DNA of 64,000 bases from Proteocatella sp041738345. GTDB lineage: Bacteria > Bacillota > Clostridia > Peptostreptococcales > Filifactoraceae. The notes beneath the pieces were generated by a model. It saw only the letters and a list, made by a program, of their open reading frames with translations. It had not been told where the DNA came from and made no database searches. The stretch lies in contig JBGSPX010000016.1 in the NCBI GenBank assembly GCA_041738345.1, positions 1-64,000 of the forward strand, read 5' to 3'. Within the stretch, counting starts at the first letter, position 1. Each line of letters begins with the position of its first letter. The translations under genes and the position numbers were made by a program. This document shows, piece after piece, positions 8,040-15,356 of this stretch.

Positions 8040-9203
8040 CTAATCTTTTAAAGAATCTTTTACTTTTTTGAAAAATCCTTTTTCTTTTTTACCATTAGTT
8101 TCCTCTTTTTTTGCCTCGCCCATCTCAGTTGCAAGTTCCTGAAGAAGTTCTTTTTGTTTAGCTGTAAGATTCTTTGGAGTTTCTATGGTAACTCTTACCA
8201 TTTGGTCTCCTCTTCTGTCAGGGTTGCTTATATAAGGAATTCCTTTACCTCTTAATCTAAATATAGTACCCGTTTGAGTTCCTTCAGCTATCTTATACTT
8301 AGTTTTTCCATCAAGCGTAGGCACTTCTATTTCTGCCCCTAATGCTGCTTGAGTAAACGATATTGGAATTTCAAGCCATACATTGTTTCCTTCACGTTCA
8401 AAAATCTTATGTGGAAGTACATTTATAGTAAGATATACATCTCCTCTTGGGCCGCCTTTTACGCCAGGTTGTCCTTCTCCTGCGATTCTAAGAGTTGAAC
8501 CATCGTCTATCCCTGCTGGTATTTTTACTGACTTGTTTACTTTTATAGTTTCAGTTTTCTTGCCTCTGCACTTATTACATTTTTCTTCTATAACTTCTCC
8601 AGAACCATTACAGGTACTGCAAGTAGCTGAACTCATCATCGTGCCAAATGGAGTTCTTACCTGTCTTTGAACTTGTCCTGAACCGTGACAAGTTGGACAA
8701 GTTTTTGCAGAAGTTCCAGCTTTTGCACCTGTTCCATGGCATTCTGAACAAGGCTCTTCTCTACTTATTGTGATTTCTTTTTCGACTCCAAAAGCTGCTT
8801 CCTCAAAAGTAATATTCATTCTATATCTTATATCTTCACCTTTTTGTGGGCCATTTCGTCTTTGTCTTGAAGAAGCACCTCCTCCAAAACCACCAAAGAT
8901 ACCTTCAAATATATCTTCAAAGCCGCCGAAACCTCCGCCGCCAAAGCCCCCAAAGCCTCCGCCGCCAGGTCCCCCTTGTTCAAATGCAGCATGCCCAAAC
9001 TTATCGTAGGCTGCTCTTTTTTGAGGGTCTGAAATATGCTCATAGGCTTCATTTACTTCTTTAAATTTTTCTTCAGCAACTTTATCGTTAGGATTTCTAT
9101 CTGGGTGAAACTCCATTGCCTTTTTTCTAAACGCTTTTTTTATCTCTTTTTCATCAGCATCTTTTGAAACCCCAAGGACTTCATAATAATCTTTCTTTGC
9201 CAC
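8040..9203 (-). CDS. dnaJ: Chaperone DnaJ
   Basis: Hsp40 co-chaperone (387 aa) that delivers unfolded proteins to DnaK and stimulates its ATPase. J domain at residues 1-70 with the HPD tripeptide, a Gly/Phe-rich linker (about 75-115), then four zinc-finger repeats of CxxCxGxG type (CSECHGTG, CPTCHGSG, CSTCNGSG, CNKCRGKK) and the C-terminal substrate-binding domains. The last repeat is CxxCxGxK. Translation starts at a GTG at 9203 preceded by AAGAGGTG. No ATG is suitably placed, and the protein begins with the expected AKKDYYEVLG. Last gene of the hrcA-grpE-dnaK-dnaJ operon. Confidence 0.97.
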   Translation of the reverse strand: MAKKDYYEVLGVSKDADEKEIKKAFRKKAMEFHPDRNPNDKVAEEKFKEVNEAYEHISDPQKRAAYDKFGHAAFEQGGPGGGGFGGFGGGGFGGFEDIFEGIFGGFGGGASSRQRRNGPQKGEDIRYRMNITFEEAAFGVEKEITISREEPCSECHGTGAKAGTSAKTCPTCHGSGQVQRQVRTPFGTMMSSATCSTCNGSGEVIEEKCNKCRGKKTETIKVNKSVKIPAGIDDGSTLRIAGEGQPGVKGGPRGDVYLTINVLPHKIFEREGNNVWLEIPISFTQAALGAEIEVPTLDGKTKYKIAEGTQTGTIFRLRGKGIPYISNPDRRGDQMVRVTIETPKNLTAKQKELLQELATEMGEAKKEETNGKKEKGFFKKVKDSLKD

Positions 9204-9226
9204 CTTATCACCTCTTCAAGGCAAAA

Positions 9227-9251
9227 GCCTGCGACAATTTTTGCCGCAAGC
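9227..9251 (-). terminator. Hairpin between dnaK and dnaJ (possible partial terminator)
   Basis: Minus strand GCTTGCG / CGCAGGC stem followed by TTTT, inside the 64-nt dnaK-dnaJ gap. It could reduce read-through so that dnaJ is made at a lower level than dnaK, or stabilise the upstream mRNA. Function inferred. Confidence 0.4.
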
Positions 9252-9267
9252 CCGCCATATATTAATA

Positions 9268-11094
9268 TTATTCTTCTACAATTTCTGCATCAACTACATT
9301 GTCATCTTTTGGCTGTTCTTGGCCTTCTGGACCTGCTGCGCCTTGTGCTGCCTGTGCTGCTTCATACATTTTTTGTGAAATTGAGTGGAATTTATTCATT
9401 ACATCATCAATCGCTTTTCTTATTTCTTCGCCTGTTGCATTTTCATTTGCAATTACTGCTTTAAGGTCTGCTATTGCTGAATTAACTGCATCTTTTTCCT
9501 CTTGTGAAGCTTTGTCGCCTACTTCTTCAAGTGCTTTTTCTGTTTGATAAATAGTAGATTCTGCTTGATTTAAGGCTTCCATTCTCTCTTTTCTTAGTCT
9601 ATCTTCTTCTGCATGAAGTTCTGCTTCTTTTACTTTTCTTTCTATTTCTGCTTCTGAAAGATTTGTAGATGAAGTTATTGTTATAGATTGCTCTTTTCCT
9701 GTACCTAGATCTTTTGCTGTTACGTGTGCTATTCCGTTGGCATCTATATCAAAAGTTACTTCTATTTGTGGAATTCCTCTTGGTGCTGGTGGAATGTTAG
9801 TAAGTTGGAATCTTCCCATAGTAACATTATCCGCTGCCATTGTTCTTTCACCTTGAAGTACATGGATATCAACTGCAGTTTGATTGTCTGCTGCGGTTGA
9901 GAATACTTGTGATTTCTTAGTTGGGATTGTTGTATTTCTATTTATTATAGTAGTAGAAACTCCACCTAATGTCTCGATTCCTAATGAAAGTGGTGTTACG
10001 TCAAGAAGTAATAAGTCTTTAACTTCTCCAGTAAGCACTCCTGCTTGAATTGCTGCTCCAAGTGCAACACATTCGTCTGGGTTTATTCCTTTATGAGGGT
10101 CTTTACCAGTTAATTTACGTACAGCTTCTTGTACTGCTGGTATTCTTGTTGATCCTCCTACAAGGATTATCTTATCTAAATCATTTGTTGAAAGTTTTGC
10201 ATCTGCAAGTGCTTTTTTTGTTGGCTCCATTGTTGCATCTACAAGGTGTCTTGTAAGTTCATCAAATTTTGCTCTTGTAATATCCATATTTAAATGTTTT
10301 GGACCTTCTGCTGTAGCTGTGATGAATGGAAGGTTTACATTTGTAGTCATTGTAGATGAAAGTTCTTTTTTTGCTTTTTCTGCAGCATCTATAAGTCTTT
10401 GTAAGCTCATTTTGTCAGCTTTTAAGTCTACACCTTCTTGTTTTTTGAACTCACTTGCCATGTAATCTACTAATACATTGTCAAAGTCATCTCCACCAAG
10501 TTTATTGTTTCCGCTTGTAGAAAGTACTTCAAATGCTCCATCTCCAAGTTCTAGGATAGATACGTCAAATGTTCCTCCACCTAGGTCAAATACAAGTATT
10601 TTTTCTTCTTTTCCATCTTTATCAAAACCATATGCTATAGAAGCTGCTGTAGGTTCATTTATTATTCTTTTTACTTCAAGTCCTGCTATTCTTCCTGCAT
10701 CTTTTGTTGCTTGTCTTTGAGCATCTGTAAAGTATGCTGGTACTGTTATAACTGCATCAGTTATTTTTTCTCCAAGGTAGCTTTCTGCATCTGCTTTAAG
10801 TTTTTGAAGAATTATTGCTGATATATCTTGTGGTGTATATTTTTTACCATCTATCTCCACATGATAATCTCTACCCATTTCTCTTTTGATTGAGCTTATA
10901 GTTCTGTCTGGATTTGTTACTGATTGTCTTTTTGCAGGCTCTCCCACAATTCTCTCTCCATCTTTTGAGAATGCTACTACTGAAGGTGTAGTTCTAAACC
11001 CTTCTCTATTTGATATTACAACTGGTTCTCCACCTTCTAAAACTGCAACACATGAGTTTGTTGTTCCTAAGTCAATTCCTATTACTTTTCCCAT
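9268..11094 (-). CDS. dnaK: Chaperone DnaK (Hsp70)
   Basis: ATP-dependent Hsp70 chaperone of 608 residues. Starts MGKVIGIDLGTTNSCVAVLE, with the phosphate-1 loop of the actin-like ATPase. DLGGGTFDVS (phosphate 2) and VGGSTRIPAV (adenosine motif) follow, then the conserved linker DLLLLDVTPLSLG and the substrate-binding domain. The C-terminus is a lid ending DDNVVDAEIVEE, the usual acidic tail that GrpE/DnaJ systems carry. An in-frame upstream ATG at 11118 would add eight residues not found in DnaK proteins. ATG 11094 has AGGAGG at ideal spacing. Confidence 0.98.
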   Translation of the reverse strand: MGKVIGIDLGTTNSCVAVLEGGEPVVISNREGFRTTPSVVAFSKDGERIVGEPAKRQSVTNPDRTISSIKREMGRDYHVEIDGKKYTPQDISAIILQKLKADAESYLGEKITDAVITVPAYFTDAQRQATKDAGRIAGLEVKRIINEPTAASIAYGFDKDGKEEKILVFDLGGGTFDVSILELGDGAFEVLSTSGNNKLGGDDFDNVLVDYMASEFKKQEGVDLKADKMSLQRLIDAAEKAKKELSSTMTTNVNLPFITATAEGPKHLNMDITRAKFDELTRHLVDATMEPTKKALADAKLSTNDLDKIILVGGSTRIPAVQEAVRKLTGKDPHKGINPDECVALGAAIQAGVLTGEVKDLLLLDVTPLSLGIETLGGVSTTIINRNTTIPTKKSQVFSTAADNQTAVDIHVLQGERTMAADNVTMGRFQLTNIPPAPRGIPQIEVTFDIDANGIAHVTAKDLGTGKEQSITITSSTNLSEAEIERKVKEAELHAEEDRLRKERMEALNQAESTIYQTEKALEEVGDKASQEEKDAVNSAIADLKAVIANENATGEEIRKAIDDVMNKFHSISQKMYEAAQAAQGAAGPEGQEQPKDDNVVDAEIVEE

Positions 11095-11155
11095 TTTATT
11101 TTTCCTCCTAAATTTCAAATTTAAATTTTTATAAAATTATTTCCTATTTGCTAAT

Positions 11156-11755
11156 TTACATTGATACCTTTACCATAGCAGGTCTTATAACCTTATCTTT
11201 GATTTTGTATCCTTTTTGGAAAACCTCAAGTATCATTTCTGATTCATCTCCACTTTCTTGCATTACTGCATGGTGAAAGTTCGGATCAAATTTACCATCT
11301 GTAGCAATCTCTTCTACCTCATATTTTTTCAGAAGTTCCTCAATTTGATTTCTTATCATTGACACTCCACTGTACATAGAAGACTCTTTATCTTCGAATG
11401 TATTTAATGCTCTTTCAAAGTTGTCAACTACACCTAACAGCTCTATAATTATCTTTTCATTTGCAAAAACTGTTATGTCCTGTTTTTCTTTTTCTGTTCT
11501 TCTTTTGAAGTTCATAAAATCTGCTTGAGTTCTTTGAACTGTAGATTTTAATTCTTCTATTTCTTGCTTTGCTTTTTCAAGGGCTTCTGAATGTTTGTCT
11601 TTTTTAGATTTAGATTTTGAAAAATCTAATATTTTTTCCTTCTTTTCTTGAGTTCCTTCTGCTGCTGAATTTTCTTCAGTTACTGGAGTCTCCTCTTCTT
11701 TTTCAGGATTTAAATTTAGATCCTCGTTTCCCAAATCTTTTTTCTTTTTATCCAT
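11156..11755 (-). CDS. grpE: Nucleotide exchange factor GrpE
   Basis: Releases ADP from DnaK. The protein is 199 residues. The first 65 are highly charged and low-complexity (K/E-rich), then a long coiled coil (about 70-125). The conserved GrpE beta domain includes NFERAL, GVSMI and DPNFHHAVM near residues 125-175, and VRPAMVKV closes the protein. An upstream ATG at 11782 overlaps the hrcA stop codon and would add nine residues. ATG 11755 is better spaced from GAGGAAAGG, so it is chosen. Confidence 0.95.
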   Translation of the reverse strand: MDKKKKDLGNEDLNLNPEKEEETPVTEENSAAEGTQEKKEKILDFSKSKSKKDKHSEALEKAKQEIEELKSTVQRTQADFMNFKRRTEKEKQDITVFANEKIIIELLGVVDNFERALNTFEDKESSMYSGVSMIRNQIEELLKKYEVEEIATDGKFDPNFHHAVMQESGDESEMILEVFQKGYKIKDKVIRPAMVKVSM

Positions 11756-11771
11756 TTCCCATTCCTTTCCT

Positions 11772-12818
11772 CTATGAATCATTTATTATAGAATTTATTT
11801 TTGATTGTATATAACTTATTACCGAATATGCTTTGTCATAATCCATCCGTTTTGGAGCAATTATTCCTATTTTTCCTACTACCGAACCTTTGTAATGAAA
11901 GTTTGCAGTTATAATTGCACAATCCTTTACAACTGAATCCATATTTTCATTTCCAATGATTACATTTATATCATTTTTTTGAATTCCTTCTTTATTTATT
12001 ATCTTTTGAACTTCTTCTTTACTACTTAGGAACTCCATAAATGATTTGGCTCTTTCTATGTCATGAAATTCTGGATAATTCAGCATATTAGTAGCTCCAT
12101 TTAGAAGAAATTCTAGATTATCATCCTTTATAAAGGTCTCATTAAGATTTTGTGTTATATCATCAAATACCGCTGAGTATATATCCAATTTAGCTCTTAT
12201 AAATTCAAGTAAATCTATATCTACCCCTGCAATATTTTTACCTACTAAGTTATCGTTTATCAGTTCACCAATAGTTCTTATACCTTCTTCACTGACATCT
12301 GTATTTAAATTTACAGTACAATTTTTCACTTCGCCATTGTCTAACACAGTAACTATGACTACTTGCTTTTCGTTTATTTTTACTAACGATACATGCTTTA
12401 TATAGATTGCATCTGTATTTCGTTTAGAAAGTGCTATTGCTGTATAATTTGTAACTTTAGTAAGCATATTCAGTGACTGTGCTATTAACGCATCAATTTG
12501 CGTTATATTAGCTAAAAAATCCATATTAGGATCTATTACATCTGAGTCTTCATTTTGGTTTTCAAAAAGAAGATTTTGTACATAAAGCTCGTAGGCTTCC
12601 GCTGAAGGAATTCTTCCTGCTGAGGTATGAGGTTGAAGCAAAAGTCCTAATTCCTCAAGATCTGACATTTCATTCCTTATCGTGGCAGCACTCACTCCTA
12701 AATCTTTATTTTTAGAGATAGTTCTTGAGCCTACAGGTTCAGCAGTATCTATATACTCTTTTATTATGAACTTTAATATTCGCTTTTTTCTATCACTTAA
12801 ACTTATTAATGAAGCCAT
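11772..12818 (-). CDS. hrcA: Heat-inducible transcription repressor HrcA
   Basis: Repressor of class I heat-shock genes that binds CIRCE and needs GroEL for folding. The 348-residue protein has an N-terminal winged helix (LSDRKKRILKFIIKEYIDTA, then GSRTIS and ATIRNEMSDLEELG), a GAF-like dimerisation region, and a C-terminal segment with VGKIGIIAPKRMDY. First gene of the operon, 23 nt from a perfect CIRCE element, so it is autoregulated. ATG 12818 follows GAGGTGATATT. Confidence 0.97.
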   Translation of the reverse strand: MASLISLSDRKKRILKFIIKEYIDTAEPVGSRTISKNKDLGVSAATIRNEMSDLEELGLLLQPHTSAGRIPSAEAYELYVQNLLFENQNEDSDVIDPNMDFLANITQIDALIAQSLNMLTKVTNYTAIALSKRNTDAIYIKHVSLVKINEKQVVIVTVLDNGEVKNCTVNLNTDVSEEGIRTIGELINDNLVGKNIAGVDIDLLEFIRAKLDIYSAVFDDITQNLNETFIKDDNLEFLLNGATNMLNYPEFHDIERAKSFMEFLSSKEEVQKIINKEGIQKNDINVIIGNENMDSVVKDCAIITANFHYKGSVVGKIGIIAPKRMDYDKAYSVISYIQSKINSIINDS

Positions 12819-12840
12819 AATATCACCTCACCTTTTCTTG

Positions 12841-12867
12841 TTAGCACTCTAACCATCTGAGTGCTAA
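12841..12867 (-). promoter_or_regulatory. CIRCE operator (HrcA binding site)
   Basis: Perfect consensus TTAGCACTC - 9 nt - GAGTGCTAA. It sits at the predicted transcription start of the hrcA operon, so bound HrcA would block RNA polymerase. It would also lie in the 5' untranslated RNA. Confidence 0.97.
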
Positions 12868-12878
12868 TCACTATAATT

Positions 12879-12907
12879 ATGATATAACTTTTTTATAATG
12901 TTGTCAA
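12879..12907 (-). promoter_or_regulatory. Sigma-A promoter of hrcA-grpE-dnaK-dnaJ
   Basis: Minus strand TTGACA (12902-12907), exactly 17 bp, TATCAT (12879-12884). The predicted start falls just ahead of CIRCE. Confidence 0.85.
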
Positions 12908-12933
12908 TATTATTTTGTATTTTTACATTAAAA

Positions 12934-12966
12934 AAGCTTTCTATGTACATCTGTACAAGAAAGCTT
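12934..12966 (-). terminator. Intrinsic terminator of the tRNA operon
   Basis: Long stem AAGCTTTCT...TGTACA / TGTACA...AGAAAGCTT followed on the minus strand by TTTTTAA. It lies 14 nt after the last tRNA-Gly. Confidence 0.85.
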
Positions 12967-12979
12967 GGATTCTAAAAAA

Positions 12980-13053
12980 TGGAGCGGGTGAAGGGGATCG
13001 AACCCTCGCAACCGGCTTGGAAGGCCGGGGCTCTACCACTGAGCTACACCCGC
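12980..13053 (-). tRNA. tRNA-Gly (anticodon TCC), copy 2
   Basis: Cloverleaf with acceptor GCGGGTG/CACCCGC, D arm AGCTCAGTGGTAGAGC, anticodon loop CTTCCAA, T arm GGGTTCGATCCC and encoded CCA. Identical to the copy at 13092. The two are separated by 38 nt. Confidence 0.97.
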
Positions 13054-13091
13054 AAGTTATATTTATTATTAATTAAGACGTTTTGATTTTT

Positions 13092-13165
13092 TGGAGCGGG
13101 TGAAGGGGATCGAACCCTCGCAACCGGCTTGGAAGGCCGGGGCTCTACCACTGAGCTACACCCGC
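13092..13165 (-). tRNA. tRNA-Gly (anticodon TCC), copy 1
   Basis: Same 74-nt sequence as the gene at 12980, including CCA. The tandem pair reads GGA and GGG/GGU by wobble. Confidence 0.97.
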
Positions 13166-13200
13166 GAATCATTTTTTCATTTATATTATATATTTTTTAA

Positions 13201-13285
13201 TGGTGGTGGAGAGTGGATTCGAACCACTGAAAGCGTTGCTAACAGATTTACAGTCTGCCCCCTTTGGCCACTCGGGAACTCCACC
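13201..13285 (-). tRNA. tRNA-Tyr (anticodon GTA)
   Basis: 85-nt class II tRNA with a long variable arm. Acceptor GGTGGAG/CTCCACC, anticodon loop with GTA (ACTGTAAAT context), T arm GGTTCGAATCC and encoded CCA. Confidence 0.97.
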
Positions 13286-13308
13286 AAGTATATAACAGAC
13301 TATCAAAA

Positions 13309-13384
13309 TGGTGGGACCAACAGGGCTCGAACCTGTGACCCCCTGCTTGTAAGGCAGGTGCTCTCCCAGCTGAGCTATGATCCC
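13309..13384 (-). tRNA. tRNA-Val (anticodon TAC)
   Basis: 76-nt tRNA. Acceptor GGGATCA pairs with TGGTCCC, with one G-U pair. D arm AGCTCAGCTGGGAGAGC, anticodon loop CTTACAA, T arm CAGGTTCGAGCCCTG and encoded CCA. First gene of the operon. Confidence 0.97.
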
Positions 13385-13439
13385 ATCCTAGACAATCAAG
13401 TCTTTTTTGAAGTAAGTGCTTATCCTTACTACGTTTATT

Positions 13440-13468
13440 ATATTACCAAACCAAATGATAATTGTCAA
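13440..13468 (-). promoter_or_regulatory. Promoter of the tRNA-Val-Tyr-Gly-Gly operon
   Basis: Minus strand TTGACA (13463-13468), 17-bp spacer, TAATAT (13440-13445), about 50 nt before the tRNA-Val gene. A perfect -35 is usual for stable RNA promoters. Confidence 0.65.
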
Positions 13469-13476
13469 TATTTTTT

Positions 13477-14010
13477 TTAATTTTTTTCAAAAATAGCTAC
13501 ACAAGATTGTGTATCGTAAGGCTTTATATTGACTTTAACTTGCTCTTCTCTTGATGTAGGCATATTTTTTCCTACAAAATCTGCTCTTATTGGAAGCTCT
13601 CTATGACCTCTATCTATAAGTACCGCTAATTGAATAGTTCTAGGGCGCCCAATTTCCATAAGTGCATTAAGCGCTGACCTTACGGTTCTCCCTGTATAAA
13701 GTACATCATCGACAAGTATTACGTTTTTATCATCTATCGAAAAATCTATATTAGTTTCAATTTCCTTAGGACTTATTTGTTTATATTCTAAATCATCTCT
13801 ATAATTGGTTATGTCAAGTTCACCAATTTGAATTTTAACACCTTCTATTTCTTCTATTTTTTTAGAAATACTTTCAGCTAAATGTATTCCTCTTGTTTTT
13901 ATTCCTACAATTACAATATCTTCTATTCCCTTATTTTTTTCTATTATTTCATGGCTTATTCTAGTTACTGCTCTAAAAATATCCTTTTCATCCATTATTA
14001 GGGCTTTCAT
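13477..14010 (-). CDS. pyrR: PyrR: pyr operon regulator / uracil phosphoribosyltransferase
   Basis: RNA-binding attenuation protein of pyrimidine genes with uracil phosphoribosyltransferase activity. The 177-residue protein has the PRPP-binding loop VILVDDVLYTGRTVR (about 95-109) and flanking PyrR motifs such as VGIKTRG, LDITNYRDD and LIDRGHRELPI. A TTG at 14013 is one codon upstream. ATG 14010 with AGGAGGA is preferred. No pyr biosynthesis genes or PyrR-type attenuator are visible nearby, so it would act in trans on a pyr operon elsewhere. It follows rluD at the end of the feo-led unit. Confidence 0.94.
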   Translation of the reverse strand: MKALIMDEKDIFRAVTRISHEIIEKNKGIEDIVIVGIKTRGIHLAESISKKIEEIEGVKIQIGELDITNYRDDLEYKQISPKEIETNIDFSIDDKNVILVDDVLYTGRTVRSALNALMEIGRPRTIQLAVLIDRGHRELPIRADFVGKNMPTSREEQVKVNIKPYDTQSCVAIFEKN

Positions 14011-14057
14011 CAAAAAGTCCTCCTCGTTTATATTTTATAAAAAGCTTGACTTTGTAG

Positions 14058-14972
14058 TTATATTTCTACAAGTTTTTCTATTATATCTGAAAAATAAGCT
14101 GGAAGTTCACTATTAAATTCTATATATTCCTTAGTGGAAGGATGTATAAATCCTAGTTTCCCAGCATGAAGCACTGGCCCTTGAGTTTTTATTTTAAAAT
14201 TACCTGAATAATAAAGTTCATCTCCTAATAGAGGGTGTCCTTTATACGTAGAATGTACTCTTATTTGATGAGTTCTTCCTGTTTCTAGAGTTGCACTCAA
14301 AAAACTATATCCTTTATAATTTTTTATCACTTCAAAATGAGTTACCGCTCGCCTTCCACCTTCAACCACTGCCATTTTAAGCCTATCTTTTGGATTTCTA
14401 GCAATTGGTGCATCTACTGTATATTTTTCTAATTTTGGATTTCCAAGTACTATCATTTTATATTCTCTTGTTATCGAATGGTCTTTGAATTGCTCCGTAA
14501 GAAAGTTATGCGCATAATCATTTTTTGCCACAACAATCAATCCTGTAGTATTTTTATCTATTCGATGTACTATTCCTGGTCTTTTTACTCCATTTATTGT
14601 AGATAGTTTATCTTTACAATGATATAAAAGTGCGTTCACTAGAGTCCCTGTATAATTTCCAGGCGCTGGATGAATCACCATATCTTTGCTTTTATTTATT
14701 ACAATTATATCATCATCTTCATAGATTATATCTATTGGAATATCTTCAGCTTCTATATCAAGTTCTATAGGTTCGTTAAATACTATTTCTATTTCATCAT
14801 CTTCTTGAACTATATAGCTTGGCTTTTTAATTAAAGAATTAACCTTAACATTTCCCTGCTTTATATTTTTTTGAATAAATGACCTACTACTAGTTCCCAT
14901 AACAAGCGCTAGATATTGATCTAATCTAGTCCCAGATTCTTCTATACTTACCTCAAAAAAACTTTTTTCCAC
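14058..14972 (-). CDS. rluD: RluD-type 23S rRNA pseudouridine synthase
   Basis: Pseudouridine synthase of 304 residues with an N-terminal S4 RNA-binding domain (SGTRLDQYLALVMG...SRSFIQ, residues 10-75) and the RluA catalytic domain. The catalytic Asp is in VHRIDKNTTGLIVVAKND (about 137). TGRTHQIRVH is also present. RluD modifies helix 69 of 23S rRNA in characterised bacteria; Firmicute members at this position (YlyB-like, next to pyrR) are assigned by similarity. The pairing of rluD with pyrR is a common Firmicute gene order. Confidence 0.9.
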   Translation of the reverse strand: MEKSFFEVSIEESGTRLDQYLALVMGTSSRSFIQKNIKQGNVKVNSLIKKPSYIVQEDDEIEIVFNEPIELDIEAEDIPIDIIYEDDDIIVINKSKDMVIHPAPGNYTGTLVNALLYHCKDKLSTINGVKRPGIVHRIDKNTTGLIVVAKNDYAHNFLTEQFKDHSITREYKMIVLGNPKLEKYTVDAPIARNPKDRLKMAVVEGGRRAVTHFEVIKNYKGYSFLSATLETGRTHQIRVHSTYKGHPLLGDELYYSGNFKIKTQGPVLHAGKLGFIHPSTKEYIEFNSELPAYFSDIIEKLVEI

Positions 14973-15335
14973 TTACTTCCCTTTCGTCATCTCCAAATGT
15001 TCTTGATTTACATCTAAAAGAACTTTACTAAATTTCCACTGTAAATTATTCTGAGTAACCGTTGCAAATACTGGCCTTTTGATTTGCGTTTCTTTAAGTT
15101 TATCAATAAATCCAAATACAGATTCTCTATCAAACCCTGCAAACATGCATAACTCTAACTGTAATTCGTTAAAGACTTCAAAACTAAAATCAGATTCTTT
15201 TTCAAGAATATCAAGTACGATTTCATCCAATTCAGCGTTTTTAACTATATGAATACTGTCAGTATAATTTTTAGCTGTATCCAGTATAATGTCTGCTCTA
15301 TTTTTATCTATTCCATAAAGAAGTATTTTTTTCAT
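14973..15335 (-). CDS. DUF3783 domain protein
   Basis: Small 120-residue cytoplasmic protein that looks like the DUF3783 family. It starts KKILLYGIDKNRADII, has an acidic middle (LDIL-EKES) and a conserved-looking C-terminal stretch FAGFDRESVFGFIDKLKE then RPVFATVTQNN. Function unknown. GTG 15344 is in frame but lies in the Shine-Dalgarno TAGGTGG, so ATG 15335 is used. Sits between feoB and rluD, abutting both, hence probably co-transcribed with iron uptake genes. Confidence 0.65.
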   Translation of the reverse strand: MKKILLYGIDKNRADIILDTAKNYTDSIHIVKNAELDEIVLDILEKESDFSFEVFNELQLELCMFAGFDRESVFGFIDKLKETQIKRPVFATVTQNNLQWKFSKVLLDVNQEHLEMTKGK

Positions 15336-15356
15336 AAATTCCACCTATCCTATAAA

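Noticed and set aside
8770..9064. Proline/glycine-rich frames opposite the Gly/Phe linker of dnaJ
   Set aside because: Low-complexity shadows of a glycine-rich coding segment; no ribosome site.
13091..13480. 129-codon plus-strand frame
   Set aside because: It runs antisense through three tRNA genes; the apparent protein motifs are tRNA sequence.
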